Made by a program: the position numbers and the translations under genes. A DNA stretch of 63,723 bases, from NCBI GenBank assembly GCA_018398765.1, contig JAHBMJ010005835.1, positions 1-63,723 on the forward strand, written 5' to 3'. Every line of letters starts with the position of its first letter. Position 1 is the stretch's first letter. The notes under the pieces were generated by a model. That model made no database searches. It had not been told where the DNA came from and was given only the letters and a program-made list of their open reading frames with translations. This document shows positions 51,261 to 60,315 of this stretch, one piece after another. The stretch comes from Chromera velia (lineage: Eukaryota; Sar; Chromeraceae).

Positions 51261-53238
51261 CCACTCGTACCACCCCTCAGCTCGCCCACCAGCCCCACCC
51301 CTTGGCAATTCGCATCGCACACTAGATCGTACAGCATCGTCCTCTTCAGCCGCCTCCGCGTTAGCCCAAAATGGAAGCGACTGGTTTTTCACAGCAGACA
51401 GATGGAGTGCAGGGGTGGCAGCCGGAACGGAGAAAAAAAAACAACAACAGCAGGAGCCCGATCCCCCCCAGAGATACTGGCACCAGCTCTGATATACAGA
51501 TGACACGTCCAATACTAGCTGGTTGCGCCAGCTGCGAGCATGGCTGCGTGAGTTAGTCAAGAAGGGGCCTGCGGCAGGGTATGTAGTGGAGGTGGACAGG
51601 TTAATCCTTGCAGTGCTCCAGGGGACCCGCAATTTCTGCAGATTCTGAAAGCCAAGGAGATTTTTGCAGAGTTTTCCGACCTGCAGATAGTAGAGGGGAC
51701 ACGTCTCCTAGCGGGGCATATAGACATGGACACACACAGAGAGAAATGGGTGCAGGAGAAGGTGAAAGAGTGGGCCGGAAGTGTGGAGAGAGTCGCAACA
51801 GCAGCAGAATTTGCCCCACACGAAGCATACGCAGCCTGTTCCAAATCCCTACAGCATGAATGGAAGTTTGTGATGCGGGTAGTGCCAGGGGCGGGGGGAC
51901 AGATAGGGCAGCTGGAAGGTATGATCAGAGACCGCCTCATCCCCGCCCTGATGAAAGGACGATGGAACGGAGGGCCTCCCACCCAATACGACGTATGGCT
52001 GAGAGACGTTGCCACCCTCCCGGTCCGACTGCTAGGCCTAGGCATCCTCAAACCCACCAAAACAGCGGACAGGGACTATAAGACCTCAGCCACAGCCAGT
52101 GAAGCGATCATAGAGGCCATCCTTTGGGAAGAGGACATAGACGCAGATGAACATAGGAAGAGGGGGCAAAAAGCAAGGGCAGCCCATAAAGAAGCAGTAA
52201 AAGAAGTAGTAGAGAAGGAGTGCGAGACGTTAGGCAGCTAGTCAGGGCAGGCAGCCAGTGAGGACCAGTGTGAGGAAGTCAGGCAGTCAAAAGAAAAGAG
52301 GCAGTCAGAATGGCTGACGGCCACCTCCCTGAAGGAACACGGAATGAATCTCAGCCCAGACGAATTCCGGGATGCAATGACAATCCGATATCAGGGGAGG
52401 GTAAGGGGGGAGAAGAGCAGATATGAGGGATGTGGGGGAAGGTGGAGTCTGCAACACGCCCTTAACTGCCCAGTAGGGGGACTGCCTATGCTGCGATATG
52501 ACGAAGTTAACCGTACGTGGGCGAGTCTAGCAGTGGAAGCATACTTTGTGGGAGCGGTCCATGTAAAGGAGCCAATCATTAGGGAGGAAGGGGAGGTGCA
52601 AGGATGTCCGGCGCTAAGGGGGGATTTCCAAGTCCGGGGGGCCTATGCTCCACAAAGGCTGGCAATTTTTGATACCAGGGTGATAAACCCACACGCCGCC
52701 TCGAGGGAGAAGGTGACCTGGACTCAAACCCTCAAAGCAGCAGCAGCAGCAGAAGAAAAAAAGAGGAAACATGGGCAGGTAAGCGCGGACAGAGGGTACG
52801 ACTTCATCCCACTCGTGAGTGCAGTCGACGGGACGATGGAGGGGGAGGCAAAGATGTTCTTGAAGAGGGTGGCAGAGCGATTGAGTAAGAAATGGGGGCA
52901 ACACGTAAGCAAGACGTGCGGCCAGATCCGAGCCCAACTGCAGATTGCCCACCTGAAAGCGGCAAGCGCGTGCATTCGGGGGACCAGAGGAGTGCAAAGG
53001 GAGGGCTGGGAGGAAGGAGGAGTAGGCAGTGCACTGGTCATAACTGAGGGGTAGGAAGTACTTAGTAAATACCGAAAAAGGCATTCGGACGGAGGAGCGT
53101 TAAGTATGAGGTCGCATGAGAGAGAGAGCTAGCAGTAAGAGCAGTAACCAGGATAGAAGGAAGAGACGAAAGACGTATAGGCCAGATGCTAGGAACAAAC
53201 TTTAAGTCAATGCCCTGCCTCCTAATTTGATCTTCATA

Positions 53239-54060
53239 TAACACAATTAACCCCCTGAAAAATATTGGTCCATTTGGAGAAATGGGGTAAAATGGGGTAG
53301 AAATGGGGTAAAATGGGGTATCAGAAATTAGGTTACGCCATTTTACCTAGATTTTACCCCATTTCCCCCATTTATTTTTTTTATGTGAAAAACATTATGC
53401 TAGGGGTGGTCTTTAGATAGATTTTCTTTTAGTCTAGATTTTTTACCGCCTCCAAACTAATATATTGATCTATCTAAAAAATGTAAAAAATCTATAGTAA
53501 AAACGGCCTGAGCATCGGCCTTTCGCAAAATAACCAGCCTCAATTCAACGCTTTGGAGCAGCTAAATTTAACGTTCACCCTACGCTCGCCGGCAGACAAA
53601 GAGTTAACTGGGTGCTCTCTTTATCCTCGTTCATCGCAGGTTTCACAGGCTGAAATCATAGCAGAACATTTCTGTTCTCCCTCTGATACGTGTGCAGGTC
53701 TGTAAGCTCTGCTTAGAGAATCAATAGAAATCTTTATCCCCCCACTGAAAGGTGGGCTGGAGAGGACTTGCCCTGTTTAGATTAGTTAGATTAGTTAGAT
53801 AATTTTTTTTTTTTGAAGATCTAATATAAATAATCTATTTAGCCACCACCCCTAGACATTATGAATGGCTTTAAAAGCGTTTGAAATGAGTAGAACAATG
53901 TTAGACGGTTTTTATGAGCTTAATTTGAGCTTTATATGACATAATTAACCTCCAAAAAAATATTGGCTCATTTTGGGAAATTAGGGTGAAATGGGGCCCC
54001 ATTTTGCCCATTTATACCCCAATTTAATAGGGTATAGAGTGAGAATAAGCAAGTGTATAC
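53239..54060. repeat. AAATGGGG-rich repeat, right part and a second copy
   Basis: 53239-53350 continues the repeat broken at 49918. 53861-54055 is a second copy (ATGAATGGCTTTAAAAGCGT through GGTGAAATGGGGCCCCATTT) that carries the uninterrupted insertion site. 53500-53810 between them shows no gene. Confidence 0.7.
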
Positions 54061-54469
54061 CGATTTTGGAGCTAAACGTAAGTGGTTTCATAAAAGAATT
54101 AGTACAAATTTAGGAAAAATTAGTAAAAAAATAGTAAAAAAAAATAGGAAAAGGCAAAAAAAAAAAGGTTGTAAAAAAAAAAATTAGTACTAAGGTAGCG
54201 CACTAAAAATTTTTGGTAACCCGGTTACGTTAGGCGGGTAACCCCCCCCCCCTCCCCCCTTTTATTATTTAATTTGGTAACCCCCCCCTACCTCCTCCCC
54301 TCTAACCCCCGAGGTTTAGTAAGGGTGATCGATGTAAGGAGAGAGGTGTGTTTTATTAAATCAGATGTTTCATTACCTATAGGTTGACATGAATTGTAAC
54401 TCCGTCTCCCCCCCCCTTCCCCCAAATGTAACTGGGTTATCAAAAAACTTTAGTGCATTGCCCCTAATT

Positions 54470-54712
54470 TTTTTTAATGAACCCTAACTTTTGTTTTATC
54501 TTGTAAATGGCTTTGAAACTTTATGAACATGATTCTCTATCATAGATAAGCATGTGTATAGCAATTTTAAAAGCTCGACAATTTTTTTTCCTAAAAAAAA
54601 AATGGTACTAAATTTTTGTTAAAAATGAAAAAATTAGTAACAAATTGACTTTTCTCAAAATCTTTACTAATTTTTTTTACCAACTTTTATAGGGCAGCGC
54701 CTTTGGCGCAGG
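54470..54712 (-). repeat. AT-rich repeat, right arm of the inverted pair
   Basis: This is the inverted partner of 48376-48690. The preceding 54090-54320 is also AT-rich with C-runs and contains AATTAGTA motifs of the same kind. Confidence 0.75.
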
Positions 54713-54965
54713 ACAAATTTTGGCAATTCATTTAAATTCATTAAATATAAAACCATTTAAAACTATTCAAAATAAGTTTGCAACTACAACTATCTATAAC
54801 TTAAAAATTGAAAATATGTGATAAAATAGGTAATAAAACTTATATAAAGCTCATATAGGGTTAATACCCAAGCCTACTTACTCTTCAATCCAATTCACTA
54901 GCTAATTCAATTATACCTCCCTAACACTACAAACCACTTGAATTTTTTTTCACTCTGGCGGATAG
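54713..54965. other. AT-rich, TIR-like start near 54907
   Basis: No gene is seen. TACCTCCCTAACACTACAAA at 54906 followed by CCACTTGAA resembles the TIR of the 23.3-24.1 kb element. Confidence 0.45.
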
Positions 54966-55029
54966 AGTTGAAAGTCCGTGCCACAGGCGTGGACCATATC
55001 TTGAAAGTCTATGCCACAGGCGCGGACTA
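54966..55029 (-). repeat. 33-bp hairpin repeat, left fragment
   Basis: Two units in reverse orientation are present (AAAGTCCGTGCCACAGGCGT and AAAGTCTATGCCACAGGCGC). The array is cut at GACTA (55025-55029) by the LTR element and resumes at 58106. Confidence 0.85.
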
Positions 55030-55284
55030 CACTACGGAGTGTGGTGCAGTGGCTAGCTTGTTGTACGGGGCTCATATGGTTTAAGAAGTTCTGTCATACA
55101 AGGTTCTTACTTCTAGGTACTCCCTTACAGACTTTCATACAAAGGCTTGACTCACTGCTGACTGCATGTATGCGCGTAGCTTAATTGCATGGATGCAAAT
55201 GCACTCGAACTGCGCGCATCTCGATATGGCCTGACATGCTGCTTCGCGTACCATTGCACGGCTGGCTAGCCTTACAATGTTACG
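55030..55284 (-). repeat. LTR (3' LTR in minus orientation)
   Basis: It aligns with 57849-58105 apart from a dozen or so differences, again mostly transitions. The inner flank is purine-rich on the minus strand (AGGGGGGCCGGAGGTGG), a candidate polypurine tract. Confidence 0.85.
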
Positions 55285-55772
55285 TGCCACCTCCGGCCCC
55301 CCTGAAGCCACGTCCACGCTGGCTTACCCAGAGAACGCAAGGGAATTTTCTAATATAACTCTTTAGAGCAATGGAGTGGTGATCATTGATTAGATCATCG
55401 CATTCCCTCACTTGCAGCGTCATAGGAAATCAAAGAACGCTTTTCTTCTCTTCTCTTTTCTTTTCTTTCATTTCTCTCATTTTTGATTTTAGAATTTCCT
55501 TTACAGTCTTTCCTGTGGCTCTTCTTCTCTTTCGCATTGTCAACTCATAGTCCACTTCAATTAACCCATCACAACTCACAACCACCCTCCGTACTGACTT
55601 TACCATTATGGTACACCCAGTGTACATTCCCCCTCCCCCTTCAAGGCCGCGTCCACGCTCGATCAAAGGGAGTGAGATGTGCACAAGAACAACAACAGAG
55701 AAAAAAAATTCAGACGAAAAAGGATGGAAAACATACATCGGCACACAATGGTTCTTTCGTTCACGGAGTCCA

Positions 55773-56132
55773 CTAGATGCCATAGTACTGCATGTCCCAA
55801 TCGGTTGGCCCCACAATCACCCCTATCCCTCTGCCAACTGTTTCATCCGATTCTCTTCCAGCTTGGTGCCGCTGTTCTAATGGAGATTGTGGACTGATAG
55901 AAGGCTGCAGTGAGGTGTGGGCGGTCCGCACGCTCCTCATCTGCCACACTGCAGGTCTCACTTCTGGCATACACGGCATCACACTCCCTCCACTTCCATA
56001 TATCTCCCTATAAAATGTCTTTCCTGTCTGTCCACACCCACGACGTGCTAAAAATGCATGCCAGTCTGCAGTGCCAATTCCCTGAATATTTGGAATCAAG
56101 TCCTCCCTTCCCAACCGAAAACGAAAAGACAC
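55773..56132 (-). other. Open frame downstream of the gag-like ORF (119 codons)
   Basis: This minus-strand frame starts MSFRFRLGREDLIPN and contains TGKTFYREIYGSGGS and VGPTDWDMQYYGI. Another frame (55430-55816) with a basic C-terminus overlaps it. They may be remnants of a second product of the element. No family recognised. Confidence 0.3.
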
Positions 56133-56357
56133 ATCCTCCCAATACTCGTGCTACAGCAGATCACGCGGTGGTACAGGCGTCTTCAGCTTTCCGTGAGCTG
56201 CTCACCTCTTCTCTTTTTCTTTGTTCTTCGCCTCCCTTCTCTCTTGTTGATGCCTGGCCTAACAAAACGGTGTCAAACCATCAGATGGGACTGCCGGTTC
56301 CTCTACTCCCTCACTGATTGGAGGTAGAGGAGACCTAGGGTTGTCCGTCTCCTTCTT

Positions 56358-57638
56358 TTACCTCACAGCCAGTATCTCTCTTTCGTGCTTTTCCTGCCTC
56401 TTTCTCTCCTTCTTCTCTTGATGCTTCTGTTTCTGTCTTTCTGCTTTCCCCGGATTCCCACCGTCAAAGTCATTTCCCTGCCTATGTGTCTCCAAACGAT
56501 TGAGCTGCGAAGACGGGCTATGTGGTCTCTCAGACTGGCAGTGGATTTGCTCTCTCAATTCCCAACTCCTAACTCCATACAACGACTCAAACAAGTCCTT
56601 TCCCACACCTCCTTCTTCCTTCCCACACCTTTCGATCCGGCATAGCTCCATTGGAGCGAGCTCATTCATTTGACTATCCCCTCCGGCAGGAGCCATCACA
56701 GGAGAGCTCTGACCGAAATCAAAAGTCGTCCAAGGCATCACAAAGAACATGCCCCCATCGGAATTGATAATCCCACTTCCCTCTTGCACTTCCCACGTCC
56801 CTCTGCCTTCTTTCTGGGACGACTGACTGAAGTCGAACGTCGTGTTTGAAGTTCCAGCGAGTGTGGCTCCCACAGAACTCATAGGAACACTTCCCGCTCG
56901 CACCCCAGACATCTGTACATCTGTTTGTTGCTGCGAGTGATTGGAGACGCCCGACTGCACACAGCCGTGCGGCCTTATGCAAATACCGCCATCGCCCAGT
57001 GTGTCTTCGACCCAACCCACATCCTCCTCTCTCACATAGAATTCAGACTCTGGGGTACCTGGTGGAATAATTCTTCCCTCTCTCTCTGTCCCTTGCTCAG
57101 GCCTCCTCCATTGTTGCGAGTGTCTAGAAGAATTTGAGTGATTGCTGCCAAAACCTCGCCTGCTCGCTTTACCTCTCTCTCCACTTCGATTTGCATTTCC
57201 ATGTGCGCCTGGGGCCTTGTGCATGCCTTCAGAGAAGACGTCTCTGGGCTGCTGGACTTTCTGTTTCCTCCCTCTCCCTGCTGAACCTTTTGGGCAACCA
57301 GCATTACAGTGCTCTGATGATTGCTGAGACTGCGTTTGCTGTACCACTTTTTTCTTCCAGGCCGCCTCTGTCAACCTGCGACTTCTACGAGTTTTCGGTT
57401 TGTCTGTATCGGTGTGTTGGGTCGCATCTCGAACGGTATTCTCCTTTTCAGAAATCCCAGTTGGTGGACAAGATAGCCTACTGGATCCTGTGGACTCCAA
57501 GAGTCGCTCTGCAATCTTAAACCCTTCCTTCAAAAGGCTCTCACCGTTCGCTTGCACTTCTCCGGATGGAATGTCCTTAAATTTTTGAAGTTCACATACA
57601 AGCGAAAGAAAATTTCCGAAACGTTCCCAAATCAACAT
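56358..57638 (-). CDS. Gag-like protein of the short LTR element (426 aa)
   Basis: The frame is open from near the primer-binding site; 57638 is the first in-frame ATG (MLIWERFGNFLS), because the 45 bases before it start only at a TTG. Position right after the primer-binding site fits gag. The protein is polar and mostly disordered: a basic segment (KPKTRRSRRLTEAAWKKK, residues ~80-97), Ser/Asn/Gln-rich middle, two FDF(S/G)QSS motifs (TTFDFSQSS and TTFDFGQSS), and a strongly charged end (KAERQKQKHQEKKERKRQEK). Only one short CxxxC-type cluster is visible and no CCHC knuckle. It is the only uninterrupted long frame among the retroelements in the window. It could instead be a captured host gene. 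Confidence 0.5.
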   Translation of the reverse strand: MLIWERFGNFLSLVCELQKFKDIPSGEVQANGESLLKEGFKIAERLLESTGSSRLSCPPTGISEKENTVRDATQHTDTDKPKTRRSRRLTEAAWKKKVVQQTQSQQSSEHCNAGCPKGSAGRGRKQKVQQPRDVFSEGMHKAPGAHGNANRSGERGKASRRGFGSNHSNSSRHSQQWRRPEQGTEREGRIIPPGTPESEFYVREEDVGWVEDTLGDGGICIRPHGCVQSGVSNHSQQQTDVQMSGVRAGSVPMSSVGATLAGTSNTTFDFSQSSQKEGRGTWEVQEGSGIINSDGGMFFVMPWTTFDFGQSSPVMAPAGGDSQMNELAPMELCRIERCGKEEGGVGKDLFESLYGVRSWELREQIHCQSERPHSPSSQLNRLETHRQGNDFDGGNPGKAERQKQKHQEKKERKRQEKHEREILAVR

Positions 57639-57837
57639 GACCGACGTGCTACTGAAGACTTCTGAGAACTTTTCACAAGACAAAACAATGAACTCGTACT
57701 TTTTGTTTGTTGCAGTGGTTGCGTGCGTAGTCAGTGCAAGCTGTGTGAAGCTGCAAAGAGACCTCGCACTGTCAGACAGAGAATGTGTTCACGACGCGAG
57801 ATGGACAGTCTGCGAACTCTACTGAGGCTGATCGTTT

Positions 57838-57850
57838 CGCTCTGCTACCA
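57838..57850 (-). other. Primer-binding site, initiator tRNA-Met type
   Basis: On the minus strand it reads TGGTAGCAGAGCG. TGGTAGCAGAG is the complement of the 3' end of eukaryotic initiator tRNA-Met (established for many retroelements). It overlaps the last two bases of the LTR. Confidence 0.75.
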
Positions 57851-58105
57851 CGCTATAGAGTGTGGTGCAGTGGCTAGCTTGTTGTACGGGGCTCATATGG
57901 TATAAGAAGTTCGGTCATACAAGGTTCTTACTTCTAGGTACTCCCTTACAGACTTTCATACGAAGGCTTGACTCACTGCTGACTGCATGCATGTGCGTAG
58001 CTTAATTGCATGGATACAAATGCACTCGAACTGCGCGCATCTCGATATGGCCTGACATGCTGCTTCGCATACCGTTGCATGGCTGGCTAGCCTCACAACG
58101 TTATG
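57849..58105 (-). repeat. LTR (5' LTR in minus orientation)
   Basis: It is the partner of 55030-55284. Confidence 0.85.
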
Positions 58106-58232
58106 GACTATGTCTTAAAAATCTACCGTAACGCCGCATGCGCGGACTATATCTTAAAAATCTACGCCGCATGCGCAGACTATGTTTTGAAAGTCTATAC
58201 CAGAAGTGCGGACTATATATTTTGAATCTGAG
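58106..58232 (-). repeat. 33-bp hairpin repeat, right fragment
   Basis: Three to four units read GCGCGGACTATATCTTAAAA-ATCTACGCCGCAT and variants. Together with 54966-55029 it forms one array split by the LTR element. Confidence 0.85.
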
Positions 58233-58937
58233 CTCAATTTGAAGATATGAGCTCAATCTGAAGATAATATACTTATAACGGTTTGTAATACAACGTATCG
58301 ATGGCCTCTTTTGATCAATTTACAAGGGGCGTGGGGCTCCTAAGGGCTATATTCTGAGTCGCTTTCATGATGGCTTGATCGGCCTCGCTGCACGCGTGGA
58401 TGGACTTGATCCACCGTGCCGCTGATGCGGATGAACTTGAATGTTCTGCTTTTAAGTGACTCGTAGTGTCACGGAGGTGTTTAATTATTTGGTTCTAACC
58501 AGTCTTCATAAGGGACCCTCTGTACCCGTCAAGCTGCTCTCAAGCTTCTTCCAGATATAGTCACTGTGTTTCCATCTGTCCCAACTGCTTGCTGTCGGGG
58601 TCTTACTGAAAGGCAACGGCAAAAAAAAAATACGTTGGCATCGATTCATTCATTTTTGTGTGGTCTCTTCAATCAGTCAATCAATCTTCATCTCACAATA
58701 ATGATTGGGCATAACAAACAAGAGGGCAGACATCCAAAACAACACAGATCTTGAATGAGACGACAGGCAAAAGTCGGCGCCCTATAAGCAAAAGTCGGCG
58801 GCGCACCTTCGGCGTCCTAGGCAAAAGTTGGTCTTGCGTTTTTGGTATAGGACTGAGCAAAAGTCGGGCTTAAAAAATCAAAAGGGTCCTCATGCTGTTT
58901 AAAGTAGCCAGAGGCCAGGGGGCGCCCCCACGTCAAC
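58233..58937. other. Intergenic, nothing recognised
   Basis: No gene is seen. At 58770-58870 AAAAGTCGGCGCCCTATAA-type phrases recur and resemble the start of the AT-rich repeat at 48376. Confidence 0.5.
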
Positions 58938-59041
58938 CCGGCTGCCCGTTAGGGCAGCCGGGGGCCGCCCCCAGCTCGTTTTTGAAATTTTAATGAGCGA
59001 CCTGGGGGCATATATCCCGGGTGCCAGTGAGGGCACCCGGG
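58938..59041. repeat. Two perfect GC-rich hairpins
   Basis: CCCGGCTGCCC-GTTA-GGGCAGCCGGG (58937-58962; 11-bp stem, 4-nt loop) and CCCGGGTGCC-AGTGAG-GGCACCCGGG (59016-59041; 10-bp stem, 6-nt loop) share the same architecture. The surrounding 250 bp are GC-rich. Confidence 0.8.
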
Positions 59042-59431
59042 GGCCTGCCCGTCGACGACGTTGCGAAGATCGACCTGGGCCGGGGCGTGCGCGTGAGCGC
59101 GGCTCCATGTGACCCGCGGATGCGGGGCCGATCAGGGCCCACTGCACGCAGCGTTCTACGCAGCGTGTACAATGAAAGACCCCGGCATGCATGATCCACA
59201 TCACACAGACAAAGATATGCAGACAGACAGATGAAAGAACTGTGTCACAGTGTGTTGGTGCTTTTGTGTCAATCCACTAGGACAGGGCAAACGGACAGTA
59301 GGACCGTCTTTCTACAGTGTTGTCTCTTCGTTTTGTGCCGTCTAGGAGCTTTAGAAGCGACCGCATCGACCAGGATGTCAACATGTGCGAACTGAGATTT
59401 GGACGGATTTGGAAAGGTCAGTCACAACTGA

Positions 59432-60315
59432 GGTTATGGATGGATGGAGTGAGTGAGGGATGGATGGATGCATGTATAGAGTGAAGTGAAGAGGGATGGA
59501 TAGGTGGATGGAGTGAGAGAGTGACTGAGGGATGGATGGATAAATTGATGGATGGAGTGAGAGAGTGACTGAGGGATGGATGGATGGATGGATGCCAAAT
59601 TCGGATGCCATTGGATGGATAAATTGATGGATGGAGTGATGGAGTGAGTGAGGGATGGATTGATGGATGGATGGATGGATGGATGGATGGATAAATTGAT
59701 GGATGGAGTGAATGAGGGATGGATGCGGATGGATGATAGGATGGATGGATGGATGGATGGATGAATCTAGAGATGAATGGAGTGATGGATGGATTGGTGG
59801 AGTGCATGAGTGAGGGATGGATTTATTGATGGAGTGAGTGAGGGATAGATTGATGGAGTAAGTGAGTGAGGGATAGATGGAGTGATTGAGTGATGAGGGA
59901 TGGATGGGTGGATGGAGTGAGGGAGTGACTGAGGGATGGATGGATGGATAAATTGATGGATGGAGTGAGTGAGGGATGGATGGATGGAGTGATGGATGGA
60001 GTGATGGAGTGCATGATTGAGGGATGGATTTATTGATGGAGTGAGTGAGGGATGGATTGATGGAGTGAGTGAGGGATGGATGGATGGAGTGATGGAGTGA
60101 GGAGGGATGGATGGAGTGATGAGGGATGGATGGATGGATGGGTGGATGGAGTGAGGGAGTGACTGAGGGAATCCGATGGATGGATGGAGTGATGGAGTGA
60201 GGAGGGATGGATGGAGTGATGAGGGATGGATGGATGGATGGGTGGATGGAGTGAGGGAGTGACTGAGGGAATCCGATGGATGGATGGATGGATGGATGGA
60301 TGGATGGATTGATGG
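59432..60315. repeat. (GGAT)n-based minisatellite, about 0.9 kb
   Basis: GGAT units are interspersed with GAGTGAGTGAGG and AAATTGATGG blocks. A block of about 80 bp at 60118-60190 is repeated almost exactly at 60208-60285 (both contain GACTGAGGGAATCCGATGG). Ser/His/Pro-rich frames on the minus strand are repeat translations. Confidence 0.95.

Larger units (their letters stand above)
49922..53054 (+). pseudogene. Non-LTR reverse transcriptase with zinc/endonuclease-like C-terminus, broken
   Basis: The frame runs from SLITEEDIAAVACRLQG through LIALDKC.VGIGEAIRRLLGKAV and RT motif A (LIDAENAFNAANH) to motif B (WMQGDPMSMAGYAI, ~50553). Eight 14-residue repeats and a poly-Ser run follow (about 50626-51470). 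Motif C is YTDD at 51493, still in the same frame. The frame shifts once near 51640. Thumb-like sequence continues to 52241, then FRDAM, a CxxC..HALNC zinc-like cluster, and [19 protein letters not shown], which resembles a restriction-like endonuclease core. In-frame stops are TGA ~50140, TAG 50803, TAG ~50930, TGA ~51490 and TAG 52239. It resembles early-branching site-specific non-LTR elements; the exact clade is not determined. Confidence 0.7.
49919..53220 (+). mobile_element. 5'-truncated non-LTR retrotransposon, 3.3 kb
   Basis: An 18-bp direct repeat flanks it: CCTAATTTGAGCTTCATA (49901-49918) and CCTAATTTGATCTTCATA (53221-53238), one mismatch. The uninterrupted site exists at 53919-53936 in another copy of the host repeat. 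The coding frame begins immediately at the left edge without an ATG, so the copy is 5'-truncated. There is no poly(A) tail at the right end. Variable long target duplications and 5' truncation indicate target-primed reverse transcription. Confidence 0.85.
55030..58105 (-). mobile_element. Short non-autonomous LTR retrotransposon on the minus strand, 3.08 kb
   Basis: Direct terminal repeats of about 255 bp flank 2.56 kb. A GACTA duplication (55025-55029, 58106-58110) surrounds it, and removing the element rejoins a perfect 33-bp repeat unit. A primer-binding site for initiator tRNA-Met lies at the inner edge of the right repeat, reading on the minus strand, which sets the orientation. The interior encodes a gag-like ORF but no protease, integrase or RT. 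The LTR ends read CA..TG rather than the canonical TG..CA. Confidence 0.8.

Noticed and set aside
50684-51337. Arg-rich minus-strand frame opposite the RT
   Set aside because: It is the shadow of the poly-Ser (TCC)n tract and the 42-bp repeats in the RT frame.
57637-57825. Plus-strand frame with a hydrophobic segment (secreted-protein look) at the edge of the LTR element
   Set aside because: It overlaps the leader of the minus-strand element between primer-binding site and gag; signal-like hydrophobicity alone is not enough.
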